A stretch of 64,000 nt of DNA from Chitinophagaceae bacterium UBA1946 (GCA_002336815.1 DDEU01000009.1:28190-92189), one strand, 5' to 3'. Numbered from the stretch's first letter, positions 34,069 through 43,898 are shown. The notes: a model not told the origin generated them from the letters alone. Translations and numbers: made by a program.

Positions 34069-34692
34069 TTAGCCGTGCACCTTTTCTACTTCGTACACGG
34101 GGCTGAACAGGTACACTTTACCGGTAGCAAGCTCCATGCATTTGATCCGTTTACGCACTTTTTCCATTTTTTTAAAAACCCGCTCCCCTTTTATTTTAAA
34201 AAGCTCCCCCTCCGGCAGTGCTTCCACCAGCAACACGCCTTCTTTTTTTTCATCGTACTGGTGCAGTACCCTCAGCAGTGAGGTATCAGCGCAACTGCTG
34301 GCGGCGGGGTTTTGGAGTGTTTTGAGCAAGGCCTTGTAGATATCTGCCGGGAATATTTTTTTTAGTAAGAACTGGGCCAGTATTTTACTGAACTCATTCT
34401 TCCATTCGGGACCGTGGGCCTGTACCCGGTGTCCAAAACGTTCATAAGTAAAAAGATGCGCCAGTTCGTGCAGCAGTGTTATCAGGAAAGCGTATTTGTT
34501 GAGGTTACCGTTTACACTGATGCGGTGATTTTTTTCTGCCAGTGCATTCCTGTAATCACCCAGCACAGATCTTCGTTCACGGGTGATCGTTAGATGCACT
34601 TTGTAATGCAGCAGGTAGTGGGATACATCTTCAAAACTTCCTTCGGGTAAATATGCCTTTAACTGGTGTAAGGGAGCTTCCTGCTTAGGCAT
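34069..34692 (-). CDS. SprT-like zinc metalloprotein
   Basis: 207 residues. The zinc-protease motif HELAH is at 75-79 (TLLHELAHLFTYERFGHRV), with the third ligand in HGPEWK at 93-97, as in SprT/Spartan. The C-terminal ~90 residues hold short beta strands rather than the four-cysteine zinc ribbon of many SprT proteins (only one Cys in SSCADT and one in KCME). Start overlaps the preceding membrane-protein gene by 8 bases, suggesting translational coupling. Substrate unknown. Confidence 0.8.
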   Translation of the reverse strand: MPKQEAPLHQLKAYLPEGSFEDVSHYLLHYKVHLTITRERRSVLGDYRNALAEKNHRISVNGNLNKYAFLITLLHELAHLFTYERFGHRVQAHGPEWKNEFSKILAQFLLKKIFPADIYKALLKTLQNPAASSCADTSLLRVLHQYDEKKEGVLLVEALPEGELFKIKGERVFKKMEKVRKRIKCMELATGKVYLFSPVYEVEKVHG

Positions 34693-35080
34693 TTTTTTGT
34701 TTATTCAGTTTAGTGGCAAGCTTTACTTCCACGAAAAGATAAATAAGGTACAGTATCATTGCAGCAAACACCGACATCTTGCTAAAACTGCTTTTAAAAG
34801 CCAGTGCATAGATAAAAACAGCCACAACACAAACCCCCATCTTGATCATTGTGCCGCCCATCACGCTGCGGACAAACACATTTGGGTTGCTGTTACGCAT
34901 GGCCTTTTTCTGCATCATGTACACGATAATGCTCACAATAAAAAAAAGTGAATTGGCGATCATCAGCACCAAATGATCGAGTTGGTATTTTGCCAGGAAG
35001 GTCTTCCCGAAAAAAAAGAGATTGTTAAACACGATAAACAACATGATCAAGGGAATCAACTCCCTGCCCTGGCTTTTCAT
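34685..35080 (-). CDS. small four-helix membrane protein, AtpI-like position
   Basis: 131 residues with four predicted membrane helices (about 9-25, 35-58, 75-95 and 98-118). It is not clearly related to a named family. In several Bacteroidota a protein of this size sits between bactofilin and the ATP synthase genes and is called AtpI-like, but here no atp gene follows; the next gene is SprT-like. Gene spacing (8-base overlap downstream, 17-base gap upstream) indicates one operon with bactofilin. Confidence 0.55.
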   Translation of the reverse strand: MKSQGRELIPLIMLFIVFNNLFFFGKTFLAKYQLDHLVLMIANSLFFIVSIIVYMMQKKAMRNSNPNVFVRSVMGGTMIKMGVCVVAVFIYALAFKSSFSKMSVFAAMILYLIYLFVEVKLATKLNKQKNA

Positions 35081-35097
35081 TCTTGCTTTTTAATTGA

Positions 35098-35496
35098 TTA
35101 TTTATTGGCAACATGGCCCAGTTCCGCCGTCAATTCTACTACATTGGCGCCCATATGGCAACTGCCGTTAAAGGTTGCAGAAGGTTCTACTTCCAGCTTA
35201 CCGGTGAAAATCTCTCCCGATACCAGGCTCCTGCCTTTTAATTGCAGCAACTCTTTAATTTTTATCATCCCGGTTACCTTGCCCATGATATCTGCCTGCA
35301 AGCCATTGATATCTCCTTCAACAATTCCCTCCTGCCCTATCAACACCTTTGCTTTTGAGCTAAGGTTCCCAATAAGTGTTCCATCGATCCGGATATCGCC
35401 GCTGCTTTCAATATCACCATGAATAACAGTGCCTGCCCCAATAATGGTAGTACTGCCCACCGGCGTGTCGTTGGTTTTTGTTTTGGATGTGAACAT
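35098..35496 (-). CDS. bactofilin
   Basis: 132 residues. A short unstructured N-terminus is followed by the right-handed beta-helical bactofilin domain (about 18-115): TTIIGAGTVIHGDIESSGDI, RIDGTLIGNL, KVLIGQEGIVEGDI and LKGRSLVSGEIFTGKLEVEP. Bactofilins polymerise without nucleotides into membrane-associated filaments and localise cell-wall enzymes. The gene upstream encodes a membrane protein that resembles the N-terminal part of the M23 peptidase often encoded beside bactofilin. Confidence 0.92.
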   Translation of the reverse strand: MFTSKTKTNDTPVGSTTIIGAGTVIHGDIESSGDIRIDGTLIGNLSSKAKVLIGQEGIVEGDINGLQADIMGKVTGMIKIKELLQLKGRSLVSGEIFTGKLEVEPSATFNGSCHMGANVVELTAELGHVANK

Positions 35497-35584
35497 AATC
35501 TTGAATTTAGGTTTCAGTTATTAAATATGGCTATGCAATGCTGTTGTTGTTAGTTATCGGTGATGAGTCTAAAACTTTGTGATA

Positions 35585-35652
35585 ACTCACTACCATCACT
35601 TACACTTATCACTTATTACTTATTACTTATTACTAATCACTCATCACTATTC
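35585..35652. repeat. heptanucleotide tandem repeat at the 3' end of a gene
   Basis: Units on the plus strand: ACTCACT, two 6-base variants, ACTTATC, three ACTTATT, ACTAATC, ACTCATC and ACTATTC. The last units run into the coding sequence ending at 35637 (minus strand), so the terminal residues ENSDE and the stop codon are written in repeat units. The same family of heptads follows thrB at 20717-20772. Confidence 0.85.
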
Positions 35653-36035
35653 TCCACTTTAGGCAGCTCCAGTGTTGTGGTATCCAGTTTCACTGTTTCC
35701 CCTGAAAGCACTTTTTTAAGGTCGTTCAGGTATTTGTCCTTGTATTTTAAAGCCATTTCAATGGAGTCGGTCTTTATCTTGAGTGAACGGTACTCTCTTA
35801 CCTGTTTGGCATCCCCGTATCCCACGCCCGGCAAATAATACTTTATTGGGGTAAAAACGATGAGCGCCACGGTTAAAAAGATGAGGATCACAAACACGCT
35901 GCTCATCACAATGTACACACTCATACGGCTCAGCCTGAACTTTACCACCTCTTCATAAGTATCCTCATTCATCACTACCAGCCGGTAGCGGTTGCGAAGT
36001 CTTTTGAGCGTAGTATTCGTATCTAATTTAGCCAT
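35637..36035 (-). CDS. single-pass membrane protein, M23-type N-terminus without peptidase
   Basis: 132 residues. The opening KRLRNRYRLVVMNEDTYEEV, the membrane helix (39-63) and FTPIKYYLPGVGYGD resemble the N-terminal part of the Bacteroidota M23 family endopeptidases encoded near bactofilin. A short coiled-coil-like stretch (80-110) follows, and the protein then ends; no LytM/M23 domain (HxxxD, HxH) is present. It could be a natural short adaptor or a peptidase gene cut short, possibly by expansion of the heptad repeat that encodes its last residues. Its operon partner is bactofilin. Confidence 0.65.
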   Translation of the reverse strand: MAKLDTNTTLKRLRNRYRLVVMNEDTYEEVVKFRLSRMSVYIVMSSVFVILIFLTVALIVFTPIKYYLPGVGYGDAKQVREYRSLKIKTDSIEMALKYKDKYLNDLKKVLSGETVKLDTTTLELPKVENSDE

Positions 36036-36136
36036 AATCTTTTATTCCGTGTTAAAATTAAGAAACCCTTGCCAAACGGGGCAATAATTGCCAAAATTAT
36101 CCGATATTTAGCCGCATTTTACAACCCCATACACCC

Positions 36137-39100
36137 ATGTTCAAAAGAACTTTTTTTTGTACTGTTTCCATCTTGTTCTGTGCTGCCATCTTACTCCCTG
36201 CAAGCGCACAGCCACCTGTGTGGACGCTTAACCTGCTCGACTCTGCAAAACGCTCTGATAAATTTGCCGAACGCAAGCTGGGTTCCGAGAAAATGGCAGA
36301 AAAAAAATTCAACCTGTACCGCCGGGTGGTGCAAAACAATTTTACACATTTCAACTATGTTTATAATGCCAAGAATAAAATAAGCATGGTGCTGGAAAGG
36401 GCCAAAGCTGCACAGCAGGATGATTATGCAAAGCTGATCGCCTACTATCCCTATACGCTGGAGAATACCGCCATGCAAAAAAGTGAACTTGACTCCGTGA
36501 TCTTAAAAGCTACTGCAGGCATACTGCTGCATGATCTGAGAAACGACTGGATCGACGATATGTACCTGCTGCTGGGCAAAGCTTATTTTTTTAAAAAAGA
36601 TTTTGATACTGCTGCAGCCACTTTCCAGTTTATCAATTACAACCTGTTTCCACGCAAAAAAAATGAAGATGGCAACCGGGTAGTTGGCACATCTGATGCT
36701 GCATCTGGCAGTACGATCAGTATCGCCAATAAAGAGAAACGCAACATACTGCAGAAATTAACCGCACAGCCACCGAGCAGGAACGATGCCCTGGTGTGGA
36801 TGGCCCGTACGCTCATTGAACAGAATGAACTGGGCGATGCCGCCGGCCTTATCCACACGTTGCAGAACGATCCCAACTTGCCTAAAAGATTATTGGACGA
36901 TCTCAACGACCTCAATGGATACTGGTTTTATAAACAGGGTATTTATGACAGTGCTGCCACGTATCTCGAAAAGGGACTTACCAGTGCCGAAACAAAACAG
37001 GACCTGGCCCGTTCAGAATTTTTACTGGCACAATTGTATGAACTGAACAAACAGTTTGACAAAGCAAGTGAATATTACAACAATGCATCTATTCACACAA
37101 CGGATGCACTGATGGACATTCATGCCCAGATGAACAATGCCAAAATGAAAAAAGGCAATAATGAAAAAGACCTGGATGAAGGCATAGCCAACCTGGTAAA
37201 GTTGAGTAAAAAAGATAAGTTTGAAATGTACCGCAATGTACTTTTCTTTTCAGCCGGCCAACTGGCTATGGAAAAACCAGATACAAACATGGCGGTAGGC
37301 CTGTACAAGAAAAGCCTCCTGTTCAATGAAAACAATATCATCTACAAAAACAAAGCACTGCTGCAGCTTGCCGAAATAGCTTATAACAGGAAGGAATACA
37401 AAGAGGCTGCCAGCAGGTACGACAGCCTGCAATCAGGGGACAGCACGTTAAAAAAAGACCAGCTTGATTTTATACAGGACCGCAGGGCAGCCCTTTCAAA
37501 AATTGTAGAAAAGATAACCGTCATTGAAAGAGAAGACAGCCTTCAGCGTGTCGCCGGGATGGAGACCGTGACAAGAGAAGCTTTTGTAAAAAAAATATCG
37601 AAAAAGCTGCGCAAAGAAAGAGGCTTAAAAGAAGATGACAATAACTACAGCGGAGGCTCAGATATCATCAGTTTTGACAAGGATAAAGATCAGCCGAGGG
37701 ATCTTTTTGGCGGCAATGAAAAAAGTGGAAGTGAATGGTATTTCTACAATGCATCTACAAAGGCCAAGGGATTTTCGGATTTCAAGAGAAGATGGGGGCA
37801 ACGTACCAACACTGATAACTGGCGCAGAAAAAGTGCTGCCGCAGCGGCAGGTGCCCCGGGAAGAACGCCCACTGATAATGTAGGTATGATCGGCAACATG
37901 AACCCTGACGACATCGACACCCCGGTGCCAACTCCGGGTAGTGATAAAAAAGCCGGTACACTTTCCAAAAACAACAATAATGCGAAAGGTAAATCTTCGA
38001 AAAATCCCGGGGTTACCACCGATGCCGATGAGCAGGCTGAAGACCTGAGTTACGAAGGATTGATGGCCAACCTGCCGCTTACAGCCGAAAAATTATTGCG
38101 CAGCAATACACTGATTGCCGATAATATTTATGAACTGGGCGTATTGTTCCAACAGGACCTGGAAGACTATGGAGAAGCGGTAAGCACTTACAAAGAATCG
38201 CTCCGTCGTTTCCCCGATTCGCTGTATGACGGTGAGCTATTCTCCAATCTTTCTTTCTGTTACAGCAAGTTGGGCATGGCCGATTCTGCAGAATATTATA
38301 AAAAAATGGTGAACCAGCGTTATGCAGGCAGCAAGGCTGCTAAAATGCTTTCGCAGGTAAACGCCGCCAAAACCGGCACAAAAAATCCTGAAGCCACCAA
38401 ACGCTACGAATCAATTTACAATCTCTTTATAGAAGGAAAATTTGATGAAGCGCTGGCTGAAAAAAGAACAGCAGACAGCCTATATGGCAATAGTTACTGG
38501 ACGCCGCAATTGCTGTATATCCAGGCAGTGTACCATGTAAAGCAAAAAGATGATAGCATGGCCATCCAGGTGTTGAACAATATCATTAACCTGTATCCAA
38601 AATCACCGCTGAAAGCAAGGGCCGAACGCATGGTAGATGTGCTGGGCAGAAGAAAAGAAATTGAGGATTATCTTACCAATCTCAAGATCACCCGGGCTTC
38701 GGACGATTCTACCCTCGTGGTGAACGACCGCAAACCAATGCAACGAAATGATTCTAACCTGATCGTTTCTCCGAAATCATTACCAGATAGTATTAAAATA
38801 ACCAGGCCCAACGAACAGGGTGTAAAAAAAGACGGCCTGGTAAAATCCGGACCTGTAGTAAGCGGTCCTTATACGTTTAACGCCGCAGCAGCACACAATG
38901 TGATCATGCTCTTTGATAAGGTAGATGTCACTTATATTAACGAATCAAAAAATGCCATGGCAAGATATGCGTCTGATAACTTCAGGGATGCACAATTATC
39001 GGTAAGCAAAGACACCCTTAGTAAAGACTATTCCCTGCTGGTATTCTCCTCATTCCCCAATGCCGATGCGGCCCTGCTGTTTTTAACAAAGGTGAGGAAA

Positions 39101-39250
39101 GCAGCTCCGGAAGAAATATCCTGGCTGCCTGCCAATAAATATTCTTTTATGCTGATAGATGACGAAAACCTGCAACGTTTAAAAACCAGCAAGGATATTG
39201 CAGGGTATAAACTGCTGCTGACCAAACAATACCCTGGATTAATTAAATAG
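36137..39250 (+). CDS. PorW/SprE-like TPR protein of T9SS
   Basis: 1037 residues with a signal peptide (MFKRTFFCTVSILFCAAILLPASAQ) but no clear lipobox; known PorW/SprE are lipoproteins. Many TPR-like helical pairs run from about 45 to 430 and 640 to 860 (YLLLGKAYFFKKDFDTAAAT, YFYNNASIHT-type, LFSNLSFCYSKLGMADSAEY). A disordered, Lys/Asn/Asp-rich region lies between (about 500-640). The C-terminal ~130 residues (NVIMLFDKVDVTYINESKNA, SLLVFSSFPNADAALLFL, KYSFMLIDDENLQRL) match the ending characteristic of PorW/SprE. PorW links the T9SS motor/ring to the outer-membrane translocon. A class A PBP gene follows after 36 bases in the same direction. Confidence 0.7.
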   Translation: MFKRTFFCTVSILFCAAILLPASAQPPVWTLNLLDSAKRSDKFAERKLGSEKMAEKKFNLYRRVVQNNFTHFNYVYNAKNKISMVLERAKAAQQDDYAKLIAYYPYTLENTAMQKSELDSVILKATAGILLHDLRNDWIDDMYLLLGKAYFFKKDFDTAAATFQFINYNLFPRKKNEDGNRVVGTSDAASGSTISIANKEKRNILQKLTAQPPSRNDALVWMARTLIEQNELGDAAGLIHTLQNDPNLPKRLLDDLNDLNGYWFYKQGIYDSAATYLEKGLTSAETKQDLARSEFLLAQLYELNKQFDKASEYYNNASIHTTDALMDIHAQMNNAKMKKGNNEKDLDEGIANLVKLSKKDKFEMYRNVLFFSAGQLAMEKPDTNMAVGLYKKSLLFNENNIIYKNKALLQLAEIAYNRKEYKEAASRYDSLQSGDSTLKKDQLDFIQDRRAALSKIVEKITVIEREDSLQRVAGMETVTREAFVKKISKKLRKERGLKEDDNNYSGGSDIISFDKDKDQPRDLFGGNEKSGSEWYFYNASTKAKGFSDFKRRWGQRTNTDNWRRKSAAAAAGAPGRTPTDNVGMIGNMNPDDIDTPVPTPGSDKKAGTLSKNNNNAKGKSSKNPGVTTDADEQAEDLSYEGLMANLPLTAEKLLRSNTLIADNIYELGVLFQQDLEDYGEAVSTYKESLRRFPDSLYDGELFSNLSFCYSKLGMADSAEYYKKMVNQRYAGSKAAKMLSQVNAAKTGTKNPEATKRYESIYNLFIEGKFDEALAEKRTADSLYGNSYWTPQLLYIQAVYHVKQKDDSMAIQVLNNIINLYPKSPLKARAERMVDVLGRRKEIEDYLTNLKITRASDDSTLVVNDRKPMQRNDSNLIVSPKSLPDSIKITRPNEQGVKKDGLVKSGPVVSGPYTFNAAAAHNVIMLFDKVDVTYINESKNAMARYASDNFRDAQLSVSKDTLSKDYSLLVFSSFPNADAALLFLTKVRKAAPEEISWLPANKYSFMLIDDENLQRLKTSKDIAGYKLLLTKQYPGLIK

Positions 39251-39286
39251 AAGATCAAACGATTTAAAAGATTTTAATTTTTTAGC

Positions 39287-41692
39287 ATGAAGAAGTCTGT
39301 AAAAATATTGTGGCGGGTTTTTTTTTATGGTTTGCTGCTGGCAGTGCTCATCTTTACCGCGGCCAATTTCGGCCTGTTTGGCAAAATGCCTTCCTTAAAA
39401 GATCTTGAAAATCCTGAAGCAGACCTTGCCAGCGAAGTATATTCCGCCGATGGCAAACTGATGGGAAAATATTATGCAGAGAACCGCAGTGAGATCAAGT
39501 ACAGCGAAATTTCTCCCAATATCATCCACGCATTGATCGCTACCGAAGACCAGAACTTTTATGACCACTCCGGCATTGATGCCAGGGCTGTAGCAAGAGC
39601 GGTGATAAAATTAGGAACAGATGGTGGTGGCAGTCCCATTACGCAGCAGCTTGCCAAAATGATGCTGGGCCAGGGAAGAGGCAATGTGTTCAAGCGTGGC
39701 ATGGAGAAAATAAAAGAATGGATCATTGCTGTAAAGCTGGAAAGGAATTTCACCAAAGAAGAGATCATTACCCTTTATCTTAACAGGGCTCCATGGGGTA
39801 GCAATTACGGCATCCGCAATGCCGCCCGAACTTATTTTCAGAAAGAACCTGCAGAACTGTCCATTGAAGAAGCGGCAGTGCTGGTGGGTATGCTCAAGGG
39901 TTTTATTTACGACCCTATCCGTCACCGGGAGGCTTCCCTTAACAGGCGCAATACCGTAATAGAACGGATGGTTGATTGCAAACAGCATTTTATAACAGAG
40001 GCCGAAGCAACCAAGCTAAAAGCAAAACCCCTGATCACCAATTATAAAAAACCGGATGAGTCAGTTGGTATTGCCCCCTACTTCAGAGCCGTGCTGGCAG
40101 ATAAACTAAAAGACTGGTGTAAGGCACATAAAAATTTAAAGACGGGTGAAAACTACGACCTGTACAGGGACGGACTAAAAATTTACACTACCCTCGATTC
40201 GAGGATGCAGCAGTATGCCGAAGAGTCTGTGGTACAGCACATGCCGGTGATACAAAAGAAACTGAACTACCTGCTTAAGCTGAATGGCGACAGGTTATGG
40301 AAAGAGCGGGAAGGTATCATAGAGTCTGCCATGAAAAGCAGTGAACGCTGGAAGCAGTTAAAGGAAGATGAAATGAAGGAGGAGGATATCCGGGCAACTT
40401 TCCTGAAACCGGTAAAAATGAAAATTTTTGCCTGGAATGCAAAAAGGGAAACCGATACGATTATGACGCCAAGGGATTCCATTAAATACCACAAGCAGTT
40501 ATTGCAAACATCTTTTGCTGCGATGGATCCCAAGAACGGTGAAGTAAAATGCTGGGTTGGCGGCATCGATTTCAAATGGTTCAAGTATGATCACGTTACG
40601 GCTAAAAGGCAGGTGGGTTCTACCATTAAGCCCCTCATCTACACGCTTGCGGTGGAAGATGCAGGCTTCACCCCTGCCAGCATGATACCCGGTGGCCCGG
40701 TAAAATATGGTGGCGAAATGCGTACGTTCAAAGGTGGTGGGGGTACATTGGCAAACTGCCTGGCCTTTTCAAAAAATACGGCTTCTGTTTACCTTACTAA
40801 TACAGTAGGTGTTAGCCGGGTACTGGAATTTGCAAAGAGTGTGGGCATACAGTCAAAGCTTCCACCCTATACTTCTATTGCCCTTGGTTCTGCCGAGATC
40901 CCCATGCTGGAAATGCTGCAGTCTTATACCATGTTTCCAAATAAAGGCTACAATACTGAACCCATCTTTATCTCCAGGATTGAAGATAAGAATGGCAACC
41001 TGCTGCAGGAATTCACCACCGAGACCAAACAGATACTGAACGAGAATGATGCCTACACCATGGTAAAGCTGATGGAAGGCGTGGTAGAAAGAGGTACAGG
41101 ACGGTCGCTGAACAGTTACAATATTCCTCCACAGAAAGCAGGTAAAACGGGTACTACCAACGACAATACCGATGGCTGGTTCATTGGCTACACGCCTGAA
41201 TTACTGGCCGGCACCTGGGTAGGTTGCGATGATCCTTTTATCCGGATCTATTCCGGTACTTCGGGCGGTAACGAAATGGCGCTTCCAAAATGGGGCTACT
41301 TTATGAACAAAGTGTATGCGGATAAAAAACTGCCTTACGGCAACCTGTTGAAGTTTGAAGAACCCGCCGCATTTGCACATGATCCCATTTATGCAGATGA
41401 ACAGTTTGCAAGGCTTGCCAACGAGGGCGACTCCGTGCAATACGACGACCAGGGTAATGGCAATGCAGGAGATTATGCTGATCCACCGCTTACCGAATAC
41501 AATGAAACGCCTATCCCAACGGAAAGCGAGATCGCAAAGCCCAAAAAAGATACGGTAACGGCTGTCCAGAAAAATGAAACACCGGCAAAACCGGCTGATA
41601 AAAAGGATGGCAAGGCGCCCGCTGCTACAAAGCCAGAGGATAAAAAATTGCCAAAGAAAGACAAGCCGGCTCCCCCGAAGAATGACTATTAA
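39287..41692 (+). CDS. class A penicillin-binding protein 1A
   Basis: 801 residues. N-terminal membrane helix (about 8-28), GT51 glycosyltransferase domain (about 55-240; ATEDQNFYDHSGIDARAVAR with the catalytic Glu, GGSPITQQLAKM, RAPWGSNYGI), and transpeptidase domain (about 290-690) with active Ser445 in GSTIKPLIY, SKN in FSKNTASVY, and KTGTTND. The last ~90 residues are a disordered Lys/Pro/Ala-rich tail (KPADKKDGKAPAATKPEDKK). The enzyme polymerises and cross-links peptidoglycan. A rare feature is the ~60-residue Lys/Glu-rich insert around 320-380. It follows the PorW-like gene by 36 bases and may share its transcript. Confidence 0.92.
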   Translation: MKKSVKILWRVFFYGLLLAVLIFTAANFGLFGKMPSLKDLENPEADLASEVYSADGKLMGKYYAENRSEIKYSEISPNIIHALIATEDQNFYDHSGIDARAVARAVIKLGTDGGGSPITQQLAKMMLGQGRGNVFKRGMEKIKEWIIAVKLERNFTKEEIITLYLNRAPWGSNYGIRNAARTYFQKEPAELSIEEAAVLVGMLKGFIYDPIRHREASLNRRNTVIERMVDCKQHFITEAEATKLKAKPLITNYKKPDESVGIAPYFRAVLADKLKDWCKAHKNLKTGENYDLYRDGLKIYTTLDSRMQQYAEESVVQHMPVIQKKLNYLLKLNGDRLWKEREGIIESAMKSSERWKQLKEDEMKEEDIRATFLKPVKMKIFAWNAKRETDTIMTPRDSIKYHKQLLQTSFAAMDPKNGEVKCWVGGIDFKWFKYDHVTAKRQVGSTIKPLIYTLAVEDAGFTPASMIPGGPVKYGGEMRTFKGGGGTLANCLAFSKNTASVYLTNTVGVSRVLEFAKSVGIQSKLPPYTSIALGSAEIPMLEMLQSYTMFPNKGYNTEPIFISRIEDKNGNLLQEFTTETKQILNENDAYTMVKLMEGVVERGTGRSLNSYNIPPQKAGKTGTTNDNTDGWFIGYTPELLAGTWVGCDDPFIRIYSGTSGGNEMALPKWGYFMNKVYADKKLPYGNLLKFEEPAAFAHDPIYADEQFARLANEGDSVQYDDQGNGNAGDYADPPLTEYNETPIPTESEIAKPKKDTVTAVQKNETPAKPADKKDGKAPAATKPEDKKLPKKDKPAPPKNDY

Positions 41693-41710
41693 AATGTGGA
41701 AATTAGTTGC

Positions 41711-42160
41711 TTAGAAAAAAACTTCAGTGCGGATCTGTTCCACTATCTCAGGCGTAAGTTTGTCTGAAGGATGATCCTGGCGGAATTTTTCGAGACGGCG
41801 GTTCAGTTCATCGACTTTTTCGTTGTAGTCGAGGTTATTTAGTTGTTCAGGCAATACCTTATTGACAAACTTATAATACTCCTTGCTGAGCTCATTAAGA
41901 ATGATGCCGCAAATAAAACACCCAAAAAAGATAAAAACATAGTCCCTGATGGCTAAGCCATAAGTGTACCAATACCAGAAAACAAAGATCAGGGGTATTG
42001 GTAAAAAGATCCATTGCCTGAATTTAGAGATCACGATGCCAGTATAAAACGCCAATATTCCAAACAGTAACCATCCATCGCCTGTTTTTACAACGATGCC
42101 GGCTATGATGAGGGGCACCAGGATATAGAGAAGCAATAAATTAATCAATTTCATATTCAT
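41711..42160 (-). CDS. hypothetical membrane protein
   Basis: 149 residues. Three to four hydrophobic segments within the first 90 residues, with unusually aromatic stretches (LPIPLIFVFWYWYTYGLAIR), followed by a charged helical cytoplasmic tail (NYNEKVDELNRRLEKFRQDH-like). I do not recognise the family. It is convergent with the PBP gene (18-base gap, no clear terminator seen) and stands alone. Confidence 0.6.
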   Translation of the reverse strand: MNMKLINLLLLYILVPLIIAGIVVKTGDGWLLFGILAFYTGIVISKFRQWIFLPIPLIFVFWYWYTYGLAIRDYVFIFFGCFICGIILNELSKEYYKFVNKVLPEQLNNLDYNEKVDELNRRLEKFRQDHPSDKLTPEIVEQIRTEVFF

Positions 42161-42500
42161 ATCGTTTCATTACCACTATGGACCGGTTTAGCCGGGCCCG
42201 TCCCGCTGCTTAACGTAGATTTACGTTAATTTATTTTTAGTCTGCAAAAGTAGGGATTTCGTGTTTTTAAAAATCTGATTTTGTTTATACCATTATATAC
42301 GTTTTTTTTGCCCAAACAGTTGCATCAGGAAACTGTAAGGCCTATTTCCATTGCCATGCAAAATCGGGCCAGCCCCTTGGTAAAGCTGCCGGGCAAAAAA
42401 CCTGTCAGCCATAACAATGCAGCTTTACAGGAAGCAGCTTTTAGCGTTGAATGATATTGAATGTTAAAAAAAGCCGGAATATTGTAAATAACATGCCTAC
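42161..42500. other. divergent intergenic region
   Basis: 340 bases between the hypothetical membrane protein and the second MBOAT gene. It is AT-rich near 42220-42310 and contains an imperfect dyad around AAAGCTGC / GCAGCTTT (42385-42428). I see no gene or clear promoter box. Confidence 0.45.
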
Positions 42501-43898
42501 ATGCTCTTTAATTCTTTTGAGTTTCTGATCTTTTTCCCGGTTGTTACTATCCTGTTCTACCTGCTCCCCCGGCGGGCAAGGTGGTTGATGCTACTGCTGG
42601 CCAGCTGCCTGTTCTACTGTTATTTCATCCCTGCTTACCTGCTGATATTGATCTTTACCATCGTGGTGGATTATTATGCAGCTTTGCTGATAGAGCGTTC
42701 TGTGCAAAAGAAAACATGGCTTGTCTGCAGCATCATTGCCAATGTGGGCATACTGGCCATTTTTAAATATTACAATTTTTTTATTGGCAATATTGATCAG
42801 CTAACAGGTTTAAACATTCCGCTGCTCAATCTCGTATTGCCTATCGGCCTTTCCTTTCATACTTTCCAGGCAATGAGCTATACCATTGAAGTGTACAAGG
42901 GAAATTTTAAGGCTGAAAAGCACATTGGCATCTACGCTTTATATGTGTTGTTTTATCCCCAACTGGTAGCCGGACCTATAGAAAGGCCGCAAAACATATT
43001 ACCTCAACTGAATGCTCCTAAAAACTTTGATCCGCAAAATGTGCTCGATGGCCTGCGGCTGATGGTATGGGGATTTTTTAAAAAGCTGGTGATCGCAGAC
43101 AAGGTTGCCCTGTATGTGACCATCGTTTACAATCATCCCCAGCAGTACCATGCGCTCAATGTTTTGATGGCCATCTTCCTGTTCAGTTTACAGATCTACT
43201 GCGATTTTTCAGGTTACACGGATATAGCCCGTGGTGCAGCCCGTGCAATGGGATTTGAATTGATGGTCAATTTTAACCGGCCTTTCTTTTCGGGCAATAT
43301 CAGGGAATTTTGGCGCAGGTGGCACCTCTCTTTATCCACCTGGTTCAGGGATTACGTGTACATTCCAATGGGAGGCAGCAGGGGTTCTAAAAGCAGGATG
43401 CTGCTGGCACTGTGTACGGTTTTCATTTTAAGTGGCTTCTGGCATGGAGCAGGCTGGAATTTCATTATCTGGGGGTTGCTGCACGCCCTGTTTGTGATCT
43501 GCTCTCTTTTTTTACCCTGGAAAAATTGGCCCGGAAAAAAGATCGCAGGGCTGCTGCTCACTAATTTCCTGGTGGCGTATGCATTTGTTTTTTTTCGTGA
43601 TCCTTCGGTAGCACATGCGCTGGAAATCATCCGTGCATCTGTTGATCTTTCGTCCGGCAACCCTTTCACATTTGGCATCAGTTCTTTTTACGAAGAACCT
43701 GGCATCGGCAATACAGGTATGGGCATTTTATTATTTTACATCCTGTTCCTGTTCTTTTATGAATACCGGACAGATCCATCACTTACAAAGATGAACAGGT
43801 TATGGCACCTGGACGTCCTTTGGTTTGCGTTCGTGATCATGAGCATTATATTATTTGGCGTATTTACAAAAGAAACCTTTATCTACTTCCAGTTCTAA
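42501..43898 (+). CDS. second MBOAT-family membrane O-acyltransferase
   Basis: 465 residues, about 11 membrane helices. Motifs: LPIGLSFHTFQAMSYTIEVY, YPQLVAGPIERPQNILPQL, YCDFSGYTDIARGAARAMGF, FNRPFFSGNIREFWRRWHLS, DYVYIPMGGSRGS and GFWHGAGWNFIIWG (catalytic His). It is more like ordinary AlgI than the MBOAT at 12637, which lacks the IPMGGSR segment. No ACP lies nearby, so acetyl-CoA is the likely donor. The SGNH partner starts 2 bases after its stop, and the pair is convergent with the PorU-like gene. Confidence 0.9.
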   Translation: MLFNSFEFLIFFPVVTILFYLLPRRARWLMLLLASCLFYCYFIPAYLLILIFTIVVDYYAALLIERSVQKKTWLVCSIIANVGILAIFKYYNFFIGNIDQLTGLNIPLLNLVLPIGLSFHTFQAMSYTIEVYKGNFKAEKHIGIYALYVLFYPQLVAGPIERPQNILPQLNAPKNFDPQNVLDGLRLMVWGFFKKLVIADKVALYVTIVYNHPQQYHALNVLMAIFLFSLQIYCDFSGYTDIARGAARAMGFELMVNFNRPFFSGNIREFWRRWHLSLSTWFRDYVYIPMGGSRGSKSRMLLALCTVFILSGFWHGAGWNFIIWGLLHALFVICSLFLPWKNWPGKKIAGLLLTNFLVAYAFVFFRDPSVAHALEIIRASVDLSSGNPFTFGISSFYEEPGIGNTGMGILLFYILFLFFYEYRTDPSLTKMNRLWHLDVLWFAFVIMSIILFGVFTKETFIYFQF

